DNA from: Clostridium_AD sp050717635
GTDB lineage: Bacteria; Bacillota; Clostridia; Clostridiales; Clostridiaceae
Assembly: GCF_050717635.1 (NCBI RefSeq)
Contig: NZ_JBOITO010000013.1
Location: 623,015-687,014 of the forward strand
Direction: 5' to 3'
DNA length: 64,000 nt
Every line of letters starts with the position of its first letter. Position 1 is the first letter of the stretch. Below the pieces are notes generated by a model. That model saw only the letters and a program-made list of their open reading frames with translations, ran no database searches and was not told the origin of the DNA. Below are positions 1-8,916 of this stretch, piece by piece. Position numbers and translations under genes: made by a program.

Positions 1-1082
1 TCTATGCCGCTAGACAAGTCTAAACTATAAGAATCCTTACCAAAAGCGATTGTAGATTTACTTACTACATCACCTTTCTTAATAGATAATTTATCCGAAT
101 TCGTTCCATCAATTTTTACAACTGGAGGTGGAGTTGAATCTTTAGCTTTGACAATATACAAATCCTCCGAAGCCAGAAGAGGAAGTACAGTACCATCTTT
201 TAAGGTTAAATTTGAAACTGCATCACCTTTATTAAAATATTTAAAAAGCACAAAATTATCAAATCCATAATCCAGTAAGTCTCTACTGTCTTTGAAAAAA
301 GTCTTTTTGGAGTCATGTACAAGAGCAACTATAAGTTTTTGACCATTTCTAGTAGCTACTGCGATATAAGAATGTTTTGATTGAACAGTATAGCCCGTTT
401 TGCCACCTACGCAATCTTCATAATAGTAAGGGTCACCCTTCTGTATTAGTCGATTACCATTCCAAAGAGGACGTTTATCCTTGCACTTATTTGTGGGCGC
501 CATTAGATAAGAAGAAGTCATCGCTATTTCCTTGTAAGTATCATGCTTAGTAAGCTCCTGCATAATTAGAGTTAAATCGTAGGCTGAAGTTTTATGATTA
601 ACATCATATAGCCCATTTGGATTTACAAAATTAGTACTAGTGCAGCCTAGGGATTTTGCTCTTTCATTCATAAGCTTTGCAAATTCTTCTACTGAACCAC
701 TTATATGTTCGGCTAAGGCTATGGCACAGTCATTAGCGGAGGCTAATGTTAGTCCGTATAACAATTCTTTTACGGGAAGTTTTTCACCTTCGCGTAAATA
801 TATTTTTGAACCGTCAGCTAATGATGCATTTTTACTTACTGTTACTATATCATCTAATTTCGTTTTTTCTAAAGTTAGAAGTATAGTCATTATCTTAGTT
901 GTGGAGGCCGGAGGGTATGCAGAATCCTTATTTTTCTCATAAAGTATTTTACCCGTAGCTGCATCCATTAAAACAACACTATCAGCTGATACCGTTTTCG
1001 GGTTTTCTTGTGCTTTAGCTATTGGAGCTATGTTAAAGAGTATAAAAATCGACAAAAGTATAATTGTATTTAATTTCCTCAT
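1..1082 (-). CDS. dacF: D-alanyl-D-alanine carboxypeptidase (DacF-like), 3' end off window
   Basis: A low-molecular-weight penicillin-binding protein that trims the terminal D-Ala from peptidoglycan pentapeptides outside the membrane. The start at 1082 has a GGAGG site 8 bases upstream. An N-terminal signal peptide (hydrophobic residues about 7-22, ending near AKA) leads into the serine peptidase S11 domain. All three catalytic motifs are visible: STTK (Ser60, Lys63), SAN (115-117) and KTG (229-231). About 360 residues are present and the frame is open at the left edge, so the C-terminal domain and any membrane anchor are cut off by the window. A TATAAT-like -10 sits at 1110-1115 on the minus strand. 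It is divergent from comEA. The DacF versus DacA subtype is inferred only. Confidence 0.9.
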   Translation of the reverse strand, partial: MRKLNTIILLSIFILFNIAPIAKAQENPKTVSADSVVLMDAATGKILYEKNKDSAYPPASTTKIMTILLTLEKTKLDDIVTVSKNASLADGSKIYLREGEKLPVKELLYGLTLASANDCAIALAEHISGSVEEFAKLMNERAKSLGCTSTNFVNPNGLYDVNHKTSAYDLTLIMQELTKHDTYKEIAMTSSYLMAPTNKCKDKRPLWNGNRLIQKGDPYYYEDCVGGKTGYTVQSKHSYIAVATRNGQKLIVALVHDSKKTFFKDSRDLLDYGFDNFVLFKYFNKGDAVSNLTLKDGTVLPLLASEDLYIVKAKDSTPPPVVKIDGTNSDKLSIKKGDVVSKSTIAFGKDSYSLDLSSGI

Positions 1083-1220
1083 AGATTACCTCCAGTCATT
1101 GATATTTATATTATAGCAAAAAAAACTTTTCTTAGCGACAGTATTTATGAAAAGTTGTCAATAATTTTATATATAAGGTAAATTAAAGCAAAATGCAACT
1201 TAGGCTAAAGAGGAGGAACT

Positions 1221-1892
1221 ATGAAAAATAAAGAAAAAATAATTGGTTCAATAGTAATTTTGTGCATAAGCATTGTTTTTATAATAGTTGGATATACAAT
1301 GTCAAGTCCAAAAGAAAATGTTACTGCTAAAGATTATGAGGATATATTTGTAGAAACTGATAAAAGTACAGTAAAGAAGGATTTAGTAAAGAAAGAATCT
1401 ACGGGAGCTTTAGTGACTGAATCATCTATGGTAGAAGATATTAATATTAAGGTGGATATAAAGGGTGCTGTAAAAGTTCCTGGGGTCTACGAAATAAAAA
1501 AAGGAAGTAGAGTAAATGATCTTATAAACTTAGCAGGAGGAGCTACTATTGACGCAGAACTTGATGCAACTAATCTCTCTACAAAACTAAATGATGAGGA
1601 CTGTGTTGTTATTTATAAAAAGGGAGAGGAAGTTCAGAGTGAAAACTTTAAAGGTAGTACGCAGAGTGCTACCGTTTCAAGTTCACCAGAGGAAAAAGAC
1701 ATTATTAATATTAATACTGCGGAAAAAGATCAATTAAACACTCTACCGGGCATAGGGGATGTTAAAGCTGATGCTATAATTAAATATAGAGAAGAAAATG
1801 GAGGATTTAAATCCATAGATGAGTTAATAAAAGTAGGAGGCATTGGGGAAAAGACTTTACTTAAGTTTAGAGATAAGGTAGACATAAAGTAA
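1221..1892 (+). CDS. comEA: ComEA-like helix-hairpin-helix DNA-binding protein
   Basis: A 223-residue membrane-anchored DNA-binding protein. Residues about 8-28 form one hydrophobic transmembrane segment. A SLBB-like beta domain follows at about 75-130 (VDIKGAVKVPGVYEIKKGS), then a C-terminal double helix-hairpin-helix at about 158-223 (ININTA, TLPGIGDVKA, GGIGEKTL). This order is that of ComEA, which receives double-stranded DNA during transformation in Gram-positive bacteria. The start has AGGAGG 6 bases upstream. Unlike in Bacillus it is not next to comEC, which here lies at 18431. Whether this strain is competent is unknown; the family also occurs in clostridia not known to transform. Confidence 0.88.
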   Translation: MKNKEKIIGSIVILCISIVFIIVGYTMSSPKENVTAKDYEDIFVETDKSTVKKDLVKKESTGALVTESSMVEDINIKVDIKGAVKVPGVYEIKKGSRVNDLINLAGGATIDAELDATNLSTKLNDEDCVVIYKKGEEVQSENFKGSTQSATVSSSPEEKDIININTAEKDQLNTLPGIGDVKADAIIKYREENGGFKSIDELIKVGGIGEKTLLKFRDKVDIK

Positions 1893-1973
1893 CTAATGGT
1901 ATAAAATTATTATGAAGATTTAGTAACAACAAATTATTATAATTATTTAATAAAAATATGAGGAGGCGGCAAT

Positions 1974-3002
1974 ATGGAAAAGAGACTTACAGAGCTTTCA
2001 AAAACATCTGGCTGAGCAGCTAAAATAGGGCCGGGTGCCTTAGCAAAGATATTAGATAAATTACCTAAAATGGCAAATGAAAATTTAATTGTTGGAATTG
2101 AAACTTCTGATGATGCAGCGGTATATAAATTAAGTGATGAAATAGCAGTTATTCAAACCTTAGACTTTTTTACACCAGTGGTAGATGATCCTTATACCTT
2201 TGGCCAAATAGCAGCAGCAAATTCATTAAGTGATGTGTATGCTATGGGAGGTAAGCCAACCTTAGCACTAAATATAGTGTGCTTTCCTAATTGTTTAAAG
2301 ATAGATATACTTGGAGAAATTTTAAAAGGTGGCGCAGATAAAGTAATAGAAGCTGGAGCAATGGTAATAGGTGGGCATTCTGTACAGGATGATGAACCTA
2401 AATATGGTCTATCCGTTATGGGAATAGTGCATCCAGATAAGGTATTAAAAAATCATGGCTGTAATGTAGGAGAAGTATTGATTTTAACAAAACCCTTGGG
2501 TACTGGTATAATTAGTACAGCAATTAAAGCTGAAATGGTTTCTAAAGAAGCTTATGATATTGCGGTTAAAGTTATGAGCACACTAAATAAATATGCTGGA
2601 GAAATCATTTTGCAGCACCAGATTAGTGCTTGTACGGATATAACAGGTTTTGGGATAATGGGACACTGCTATGAAATGGCTAGTGGGTCGAAGGTAAGCC
2701 TTAAATTATTTAAAGACCAAATACCATATATAAAAGAGGCTAAAGAATATGCAAAGATAGGTCTGGTTCCTGAAGGCAGTTATAATAACAGGGCATACTT
2801 AGAAGGAAAATATGAGTTTAGGAATGTACCCGAATGGTTTGAAGATATTTTATTTGATCCTCAAACTTCAGGCGGGCTTTTAGTATCTTGCAAAAGTGAA
2901 GAAGCAGAAAAGATTATGATCAAGTTAAATAAATTGGATTTAGAATCAAAAATCATTGGAGAGGTAATACCACTAGAAGATAAGTATATAATTGTAATCT
3001 AA
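1974..3002 (+). CDS. selD: Selenide, water dikinase SelD, itself a selenoprotein (TGA = Sec14)
   Basis: SelD makes selenophosphate from selenide and ATP, the selenium donor for selenocysteine and selenouridine. The true start is the ATG at 1974 behind AGGAGG (1961-1966). Codon 14 is TGA at 2013-2015 and is followed in frame by AAKIGPG, the catalytic loop where other SelD proteins have Cys or Sec. Reading through gives 342 residues, the normal family length; starting at the internal ATG 2070 would lose 32 residues including the active site. Downstream signatures include GIETSDDAAVY, VIGGHSVQDDEP and DPQTSGGLL. It is first in the selD-selA-selB-tRNA(Sec) cluster, so production of the selenium donor depends on the system it feeds. 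Confidence 0.95.
2013..2044 (+). promoter_or_regulatory. Bacterial SECIS element overlapping the selD UGA
   Basis: Directly after the in-frame TGA (2013-2015) lies a potential hairpin: GCTAA at 2019-2023 pairs with TTAGC at 2040-2044, with a possible inner GG/CC pairing and a G/U-containing apical loop (about 2030-2037) some 15-22 bases after the TGA. Bacterial SECIS hairpins sit in this position so that SelB on the mRNA delivers Sec-tRNA to the ribosome. The pairing was found by eye; the fold was not computed. Confidence 0.7.
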
Positions 3003-3034
3003 CTAACAAAATAAATGCAGGGAGGTTAATTACT

Positions 3035-4414
3035 ATGAATACAGAACTTTTAAGAAGTTTACCTAAGATAGATGAATTACTTCAAGAAGAATCAATAAAA
3101 AAGATACTCAGCGGTAATAGTCGAGTTCTTGTATTAGATTCTTTAAGAGAAACTATAGAAGTTTATAGAAATGCAATCCTAAAAGATGAAATAGAATTAT
3201 TAACAAAGCAGCAGATAATAACTTCCTCAATTAAATTACTAAATAAAAAAAGCAGCCCAAAACTTAAAAAAGTTATAAATGCTACTGGAATTGTAATTCA
3301 TACAAATTTGGGAAGATCTCTTTTATCAAAGAATGCAATAGAACAGGTAATTAATGTTTCTGGAAATTATAACAATCTTGAATATGATATAGAAAAAGGT
3401 AAAAGAGGGTCTAGATATTCACATATAGAAGACATTCTAATAAAAATAACTGGAGCAGAGGCTGCAATGGTGGTAAATAACAATGCAGCGGCGGTAATGC
3501 TTGTGTTAGATACGCTCTGCAGGGGAAAGGAAGCTATAGTGTCTAGAGGGCAATTAGTGGAAATTGGTGGGTCTTTTAGAGTTCCTGAGGTTATGAAATT
3601 TAGTGGAGCTAAATTAGTAGAAGTTGGTACCACTAATAGAACTCATTTATATGACTACGCGGATAATGTTACTGAAAATACAGGAGTAATGTTAAAAATA
3701 CATACTTCTAATTTTAAAATTATGGGATTTACCCAGGAGGTATCTATAGAAGAGCTAGTAGTGCTTGGTAATGAAAAGTCTATACCAGTAGTTGAAGACA
3801 TAGGAAGTGGAGTCCTAATAGATTACGCTAAATATGGACTCCAATATGAACCCACAGTGCAAGAAAGTATAAGAAAAGGCATAGATGTAGTAACATTTAG
3901 TGGAGACAAGATGCTAGGTGGCCCCCAAGCTGGAATTATAGTGGGCAAACAGAAATATATTGATAAAATGAAGAAAAACCAGTTAACTAGAGCTCTTAGA
4001 ATAGATAAAATGACTTTGGCAGCTTTAGAGGGGACGCTTGGGAATTATTTAGATGAAGCAGAAGCTATTAAAAACATACCAACACTAACCATGCTTTTGT
4101 GTCCAAGTGCAGAGCTTAAGAAAAGAGCACAAAGACTAAAGAGAAAGCTCCAAAATAAAAGGTCCAAATTCACTTTTATTATAGATGTTGATTACTCAAT
4201 GGTGGGTGGAGGCTCCATGCCCACTGAGAAAATGGAAACATACGTTATTAAAGTGAAAAGTGACATTTTTACAGCACAGCAAATAGAAGAAAGATTAAGA
4301 ATGAACAAAGTAGCTATAATTGTAAGAATTAATAATAATGAAGTGCTTATGGATCTTAGGACACTATTCCAAGAGGATTATGAAATTATTACTGAAGCTT
4401 TCAATGAAATGTAA
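3035..4414 (+). CDS. selA: L-seryl-tRNA(Sec) selenium transferase SelA
   Basis: A PLP-dependent enzyme of 459 residues that converts Ser-tRNA(Sec) to Sec-tRNA(Sec) using selenophosphate. The N-terminal tRNA-binding region (LRSLPKIDELLQ) is followed by the aminotransferase-like fold. Visible signatures are INATGIVIHTNLGRS near residue 90, GAEAAMVVNNNAAAVML, and TFSGDKMLGGPQAGI, whose Lys is the expected PLP Schiff-base residue. Length matches the family (about 460). GGGAGG lies upstream of the ATG. It is 32 bases after selD and 20 bases before selB, which indicates one operon. Confidence 0.96.
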   Translation: MNTELLRSLPKIDELLQEESIKKILSGNSRVLVLDSLRETIEVYRNAILKDEIELLTKQQIITSSIKLLNKKSSPKLKKVINATGIVIHTNLGRSLLSKNAIEQVINVSGNYNNLEYDIEKGKRGSRYSHIEDILIKITGAEAAMVVNNNAAAVMLVLDTLCRGKEAIVSRGQLVEIGGSFRVPEVMKFSGAKLVEVGTTNRTHLYDYADNVTENTGVMLKIHTSNFKIMGFTQEVSIEELVVLGNEKSIPVVEDIGSGVLIDYAKYGLQYEPTVQESIRKGIDVVTFSGDKMLGGPQAGIIVGKQKYIDKMKKNQLTRALRIDKMTLAALEGTLGNYLDEAEAIKNIPTLTMLLCPSAELKKRAQRLKRKLQNKRSKFTFIIDVDYSMVGGGSMPTEKMETYVIKVKSDIFTAQQIEERLRMNKVAIIVRINNNEVLMDLRTLFQEDYEIITEAFNEM

Positions 4415-4434
4415 GAAAAGGGAGTTGTTATTAT

Positions 4435-6351
4435 ATGAAACATATTATTATAGGTACGGCAGGGCATATAGATCATGGAAAGACAACTTTAATTAAAGCC
4501 TTAACGGGTAGAGAAACGGATACTTTAAAAGAGGAAAAAGATAGAGGAATTTCTATAAATATAGGATTTACATATTTTGATTTACCTTCCGGAAGAAGAG
4601 CTGGAATTATTGATGTTCCAGGTCATGAAAAATTTATTAAGAACATGCTAGCAGGAATAAGTAGTATAGATGTAGTGCTCCTTGTAATAGCAGCAGATGA
4701 AGGGATTATGCCTCAAACTAGAGAGCATTTTGAAATACTACAATTATTAAATGTAAAAAAAGGAATAATAGTGCTTACAAAAGCGGATCTTGTGGACCAG
4801 GAATGGATTGATATGATCACTTGTGATATCGAGGGTGAGTTTAAAGGTACATTTTTACAAGACGCACCTATTCATGCAGTATCCTCAAAAACTAAAATGG
4901 GATTTGAAGGGCTTATTTATAATATAGACAAAATTACAGAAGAAGTTGAGGCTAAAGATACGCAGGGTCATTTTAGGTTGCCTGTGGATAGAGCGTTTTC
5001 TGTAAGTGGATTTGGAACAGTAGTAACTGGAACAATAATAAGTGGAAGAGTAAATGTAGGAGATACTGTAGAAATATATCCATCAAAAGTAGTTACAAAG
5101 GTTCGTGGCATTCATATTCATGATAAACCTTGCGGGGTTGGAGAAGCAGGTCAAAGATGTGCTATAAACTTAGCAAATATAAAACTAAGTGAAATAAGCC
5201 GCGGTAATGTAGTGTCTGTGTTAAACATAATGGAACCCTCTTATTCAATAGATTGCGCCCTTTATTATCTAAAAAGTGCAGGAAAACCACTAGTTAATAG
5301 GCAGAGAGTTAGATTATACCATGGAACAGATGAAATTATTTGTAGAGTAATTATACTAGACAGAGAAGAGATAGCTCCGGGAGAAAATGCTTATGTGCAA
5401 TTGAGACTAGAAAAGCCAATAAATGCTCAAAGAAATGATAAATATGTCCTTAGAAGTTACTCGCCCATGTACACCATAGCTGGTGGAACTATAATTGAGC
5501 CTTTCGCGGACAAGGCTAAAAGGTTTAATGAAAAGTATATTGAAGATCTTGTGGTAAAAGAAAGTGGGGAAACTGAAAACATTTTAGAAAATACTCTAAG
5601 AAAACTAAGTGGAGACTACCCAGATGTTAACATGATTTTAAAAGCGCTAGGTAAAAATGAACAAGATATAGAAGATAAATTGCAAACGCTGGTAGAAGAT
5701 AACAGAATAATAAAGTTAACAGCATTAGACAAGACAATATATATACATACAGAGTTTATTAAACAAAAGATAGAGGAAATAGAAAAGATTTTAATAGTAT
5801 ATCATAATGAAAATTCACTTAAGGTTGGAATGCCAAAAGAGGAAATTAAAAACAAGATTTTCGGAAAAAATATTAAGCAAAAAACCTATGACGAAATATT
5901 AATCCTTATGCAAAATAGAAATGTTATAAAAGTTTATGAAAAGAATGTATCATTATATGATTTTAGGATACACTATACAAGTGAGCAAGAAAAATTGAGG
6001 AATACAATTATGAAGGCTTATCATGAAGGGTGTTACAATACCCCTAAGTATAATGACTTAGCAGTAAATGAAAAGGACAAAAAGAATTTTAAAATGGTGT
6101 TTGATTCGCTTATGGATAATGGAGAGTTAATAAAAATAGCTGAGGATTGTATTTTTACAAAAGAGCACTATGAAAACTCAAAACAAATAGTGTATAATTA
6201 CATTGTGGAAAATGGTAGCATAGCTGCATCAACAGCTAGAGACGCCTTCAATACAAGTAGAAAATTTTCAGTAGCTCTTTTAGAACATTTTGATGGTATA
6301 AAATTGACGAAAAGAGTAGAAAATGATAGGATATTGTATAAGGAAAGTTAA
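4435..6351 (+). CDS. selB: Selenocysteine-specific elongation factor SelB
   Basis: A 638-residue GTPase that carries Sec-tRNA(Sec) to the ribosome at UGA codons marked by a SECIS hairpin. The N-terminal EF-Tu-like part shows G1 GTAGHIDHGKTT (residues 7-18), G3 DVPGHEKF and G4 TKAD. Domains II and III follow (AFSVSGFGTVVTGT). The last 200 or so residues are winged-helix repeats that bind the SECIS RNA, ending in a region resembling SelB domain IV (TSRKFSVALLEHFD). It lies between selA and the tRNA(Sec) gene, and its first client is two genes upstream. Confidence 0.96.
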   Translation: MKHIIIGTAGHIDHGKTTLIKALTGRETDTLKEEKDRGISINIGFTYFDLPSGRRAGIIDVPGHEKFIKNMLAGISSIDVVLLVIAADEGIMPQTREHFEILQLLNVKKGIIVLTKADLVDQEWIDMITCDIEGEFKGTFLQDAPIHAVSSKTKMGFEGLIYNIDKITEEVEAKDTQGHFRLPVDRAFSVSGFGTVVTGTIISGRVNVGDTVEIYPSKVVTKVRGIHIHDKPCGVGEAGQRCAINLANIKLSEISRGNVVSVLNIMEPSYSIDCALYYLKSAGKPLVNRQRVRLYHGTDEIICRVIILDREEIAPGENAYVQLRLEKPINAQRNDKYVLRSYSPMYTIAGGTIIEPFADKAKRFNEKYIEDLVVKESGETENILENTLRKLSGDYPDVNMILKALGKNEQDIEDKLQTLVEDNRIIKLTALDKTIYIHTEFIKQKIEEIEKILIVYHNENSLKVGMPKEEIKNKIFGKNIKQKTYDEILILMQNRNVIKVYEKNVSLYDFRIHYTSEQEKLRNTIMKAYHEGCYNTPKYNDLAVNEKDKKNFKMVFDSLMDNGELIKIAEDCIFTKEHYENSKQIVYNYIVENGSIAASTARDAFNTSRKFSVALLEHFDGIKLTKRVENDRILYKES

Positions 6352-6358
6352 AATGTTG

Positions 6359-6387
6359 TTGAATATAGTAATGTTATATGCTATAAT
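6359..6387 (+). promoter_or_regulatory. Sigma-A-type promoter for tRNA(Sec)
   Basis: TTGAAT (6359-6364) and TATAAT (6382-6387) are separated by 17 bases. Transcription would start near 6394, just ahead of the tRNA 5' end at 6401. This allows selC expression independent of selDAB. Confidence 0.7.
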
Positions 6388-6400
6388 TAACACTGCTACT

Positions 6401-6497
6401 GGGAGTAGATAGGTGCTGGTGTGCCTGCCAGTCTTCAAAACTGTGTTGTCGTGCTAATACCATGATGGGTGTGTTCGATTCACACATATTCCCGCCA
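6401..6497 (+). tRNA. selC: tRNA-Sec (anticodon UCA)
   Basis: A 97-nt selenocysteine tRNA with CCA encoded at 6495-6497. The anticodon loop CTTCAAA (6433-6439) holds TCA at 6435-6437, which reads UGA. The acceptor strands GGGAGTA and TATTCCC pair with one G-U wobble. The T arm is GTGTG-TTCGATT-CACAC. The large insertion between the anticodon and T arms is the long extra arm typical of tRNA(Sec). It lies 49 bases after selB, completing the Sec pathway. Confidence 0.96.
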
Positions 6498-6513
6498 ATT
6501 GAAATGACATATT

Positions 6514-6557
6514 GCGGCCTAGATACATATCTTTATGTATTCTGGGCCGCTTTTTTT
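6514..6557 (+). terminator. Rho-independent terminator after tRNA(Sec)
   Basis: The arms GCGGCCTAGATACATA and TATGTATTCTGGGCCGC form a long stem with small mismatches, followed by seven T (6551-6557). Confidence 0.88.
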
Positions 6558-6558
6558 G

Positions 6559-6580
6559 GTGCCACGTGGGTGGCACTTTT
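6559..6580 (+). terminator. Second hairpin with T tract
   Basis: GTGCCAC (6559-6565) and GTGGCAC (6570-6576) form a 7-bp stem followed by TTTT. It abuts the stop codon of the converging gene at 6579 and probably acts as a back-up terminator for the plus strand. Confidence 0.5.
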
Positions 6581-6962
6581 AGTGCTTTTTTGTAATATAG
6601 TTAATTAAATTATATAACACAGTGTAAACAAAAAAGAATGCTATAAACCCCCACAATCCTGCCACAATATCTGAAAATTCCATATTGCCTCTTTTAGTGA
6701 TCTTCTGCATTATCTCAATAGCAAAAACAATAACTAAAAGTACAGTAAATGTATATATAAAGGATAAAATAGAAATATTATATTTTGACATAATCTTAAA
6801 TAACTTATCAACAATAATATAAATAAACATACCAACTATGCCAATTACAATAAAATGAAGCACTTTATCATTTGATTGCATTCCAAAGCTTGGGAAAATA
6901 GCTATTAGTAAGTCGTGTAATTCATTTGTGATTGCAACAATAAATTTTAAGATTTTAATCAT
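6579..6962 (-). CDS. VanZ-like small membrane protein
   Basis: A 127-residue integral membrane protein with about four hydrophobic segments. It carries the two VanZ-family signatures: a DKxxHF motif (NDKVLHF, about residue 32) and an ExxQ...R....D...G motif (EIMQKITKRGNMEFSDIVAG, about 86-105). VanZ relatives have been linked to teicoplanin resistance, but most clostridial members have no known role. It is the second gene of a minus-strand pair and converges on the sel terminator. Confidence 0.7.
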   Translation of the reverse strand: MIKILKFIVAITNELHDLLIAIFPSFGMQSNDKVLHFIVIGIVGMFIYIIVDKLFKIMSKYNISILSFIYTFTVLLVIVFAIEIMQKITKRGNMEFSDIVAGLWGFIAFFFVYTVLYNLINYITKKH

Positions 6963-7010
6963 GCGTAACCACCCCCATAAACATTGATTTAAATCTTAAT
7001 AAATTAGCAT

Positions 7011-7268
7011 CTAATCTTCTTTTGGAGCATCTTCAATAAAATCTATTCCATTTTGTACAATTTTATAATTTCCTCTGTCTTCTTGTTTCTTTATAAAATT
7101 CTTTAAAATTAGAGAACTTAGAGAAGCTTTAAATAATCTAATATCACCTTTACCCTTGCCTAAATCAATTCCTAATTTTATTTTTGCCACGCTTTGTGGG
7201 GATGAAGCTCTATTTTCATATAGATAACTTAATGTGTTAGCTTCAATTTCTTTTATATCATCCTTCAT
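7011..7268 (-). CDS. Small protein, possibly winged-helix
   Basis: An 85-residue acidic protein not assigned to a family. The first two thirds look helical with a mixed alpha/beta C-terminus (SSLILKNFIKKQEDRGNYKIVQNGIDFIE), which would fit a small winged helix; this is an inference from pattern only. GGAGG lies 7 bases before the ATG. It is 48 bases upstream of the VanZ-like gene on the same strand and divergent from the V-ATPase operon. A TATAAT-like -10 is present on the minus strand at 7307-7312. Confidence 0.6.
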   Translation of the reverse strand: MKDDIKEIEANTLSYLYENRASSPQSVAKIKLGIDLGKGKGDIRLFKASLSSLILKNFIKKQEDRGNYKIVQNGIDFIEDAPKED

Positions 7269-7402
7269 AATGACCTCCTTGAAATTTCATTTATTATTAG
7301 TACATCATTATACTATACCTCTTAAATAATAAAAAGGAAAATTATTATTAAAAGTTGATATATTAGGCATAAATAAGAGATATAAGCAGTTAGAGTTAGC
7401 TA

Positions 7403-7431
7403 TTGCGAAATATATTTTAAAAGCCTATAAT
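7403..7431 (+). promoter_or_regulatory. Promoter of the V-ATPase operon
   Basis: TTGCGA (7403-7408), a 17-base spacer and a perfect TATAAT (7426-7431). A short hairpin (ATAGTTAT/ATAACTAT, about 7438-7458) lies in the leader before the first gene. Confidence 0.65.
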
Positions 7432-7514
7432 GAAAAGATAGTTATTATTGATAACTATAGGATAATATGGATCTATATATGGATTTTAAATTTATAAATA
7501 TTGGAGGCGAGGCT

Positions 7515-7829
7515 TTGGAATTTGCAATGAACAAAATAATGAGTATAGATAAGGATGCTGAAAACTATAGAAAAGGAACGTACAAATTGCTAAAAGAAAA
7601 GCAAGACGAACTCAAAACTACAATAGTGGATATAAAAGCTTCATTTCAAGAAGAATCTAAAAACATTAAGAATGATATAGCAAATGAAAAATTGTTAGAA
7701 GCGGAGCATAAAGCTGAAAACATAAAAAAAGAGAAAGAAGAAGGATTAAATAATATTAATACAAAATATCAAAGTAATAAACTAGAACTTATAGATGAAG
7801 TATTTAATAAAATAATAAAGTCGATATAG
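7515..7829 (+). CDS. V-type ATPase peripheral-stalk coiled-coil subunit (G/H type)
   Basis: A 104-residue, highly charged protein predicted to be almost entirely coiled coil (many Lys/Glu heptads such as EAEHKAENIKKEKEEG). In prokaryotic V-type ATPases such a protein pairs with subunit E to form the peripheral stalk. I place the start at TTG 7515 because GGAGG (7503-7507) is exactly 7 bases upstream; the longer reading from ATG 7467 has no ribosome binding site and adds unrelated residues. It is the first gene of the operon, 12 bases before subunit C. Confidence 0.75.
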   Translation: MEFAMNKIMSIDKDAENYRKGTYKLLKEKQDELKTTIVDIKASFQEESKNIKNDIANEKLLEAEHKAENIKKEKEEGLNNINTKYQSNKLELIDEVFNKIIKSI

Positions 7830-7841
7830 AGGTGAAAATAT

Positions 7842-8882
7842 ATGGGAAGTGTTGGTAAGTTTGGTGCTGTAAATACTAAAGTGAAGTCTATGATGGGAAA
7901 GATGCTTAGCACTGATCAGTATTTAAAACTACTAAATTGTAAAGACTTTAAAAGCACTGTTAAAGTAATAATAGAAGAAACAAGTTATGGCAAACTATAT
8001 GAAGGATACAACTCAGAGAACATTCATAGAGAGAATCTAGAGATCGTTTTAGATAGGCACTTTATAAGTATTTATAGTAAATTCATAAACTATTTTAATG
8101 GTGAATATAGGAAACTCATAAAAGCATTATTTCTAAGATGGGAAATAGAAGATTTAAAGGTAATTATTAGAGGTAAATATTTAGGCCGTAGTGGAGGCGA
8201 AATTGAAAGTAAGCTAATTGCAAGAAGTCCATTAAATACAATAAATTATGATTCGCTATTAACACTTAAGACTGTAGAGGATGTAATAGATGGGCTAAAA
8301 GGCAGTATATATTATAAGCACTTAAGAAATTTAGCGGATGTCACAAGTGAAAAAGGACTGTTTAAGATTGAAACAGAGCTTGACTTTGTTTATTTTTCAT
8401 CTATACGGCGGGTATTAAAGCATTTAGATGCTGAAAATAAAGAAGTGGTCAGTGATATTATAGGAGTAGAAGCAGATCTTTTAAATTTAGGATGGATATA
8501 TAGAGGGAAGACTTTTTACAAAATACCTCCAGAGGAATTATTCAATTATATTTTATTTAATAGTTTTAAGCTTTCAAAAGAGAACCTTAGAAATCTTTGT
8601 TATATAAATAATATGGAAGAGTTTCATACCATAATAGAAAAAACACCTTATGCATCCATATATGAGAAAGATGATCCTAATGTTATAGAAAAGCGACGTA
8701 GGGAATTTGAAAAAAAATACTTTAAAAAATTTCTTACACAAAATAAAACTAATATTAGCATGGTTATGAGTTTTCTTATGTTCTATAGAATCGAAACCAG
8801 AGATATTATATCTATAATAGAGCAAAAAAGGTATGACATTGATATGAATGAAGGTATTAATTATATATCTGTCACGTTATAA
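7842..8882 (+). CDS. ntpC: V-type ATPase subunit C (central-stalk socket subunit, eukaryotic d)
   Basis: A 346-residue soluble subunit that links the rotating shaft (subunits D and F) to the membrane c-ring. The N-terminus (VGKFGAVNTKVKSMMGKML) and repeated helical modules with LxLRWEIEDLKVIIRGK-type stretches match the family; the length is near the usual 330-350. In Enterococcus hirae this gene follows ntpE, whereas here it precedes subunit I near the front of the operon. GAGGTG lies upstream of the ATG. Confidence 0.85.
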   Translation: MGSVGKFGAVNTKVKSMMGKMLSTDQYLKLLNCKDFKSTVKVIIEETSYGKLYEGYNSENIHRENLEIVLDRHFISIYSKFINYFNGEYRKLIKALFLRWEIEDLKVIIRGKYLGRSGGEIESKLIARSPLNTINYDSLLTLKTVEDVIDGLKGSIYYKHLRNLADVTSEKGLFKIETELDFVYFSSIRRVLKHLDAENKEVVSDIIGVEADLLNLGWIYRGKTFYKIPPEELFNYILFNSFKLSKENLRNLCYINNMEEFHTIIEKTPYASIYEKDDPNVIEKRRREFEKKYFKKFLTQNKTNISMVMSFLMFYRIETRDIISIIEQKRYDIDMNEGINYISVTL

Positions 8883-8916
8883 ATTTTACTACAAAAGAAC
8901 ATAGGAGGTGATTTTT

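Noticed and set aside
640..942. Plus-strand open frame of 100 codons
   Set aside because: Antisense to the carboxypeptidase, no ribosome binding site, no family pattern.
2070..3002. Shorter selD from ATG 2070
   Set aside because: Lacks the catalytic loop and has no Shine-Dalgarno; the Sec-containing form from 1974 has both.
7467..7514. Upstream extension of the first V-ATPase gene from ATG 7467
   Set aside because: No ribosome binding site; the GGAGG at 7503-7507 lies inside this extension and fits TTG 7515.
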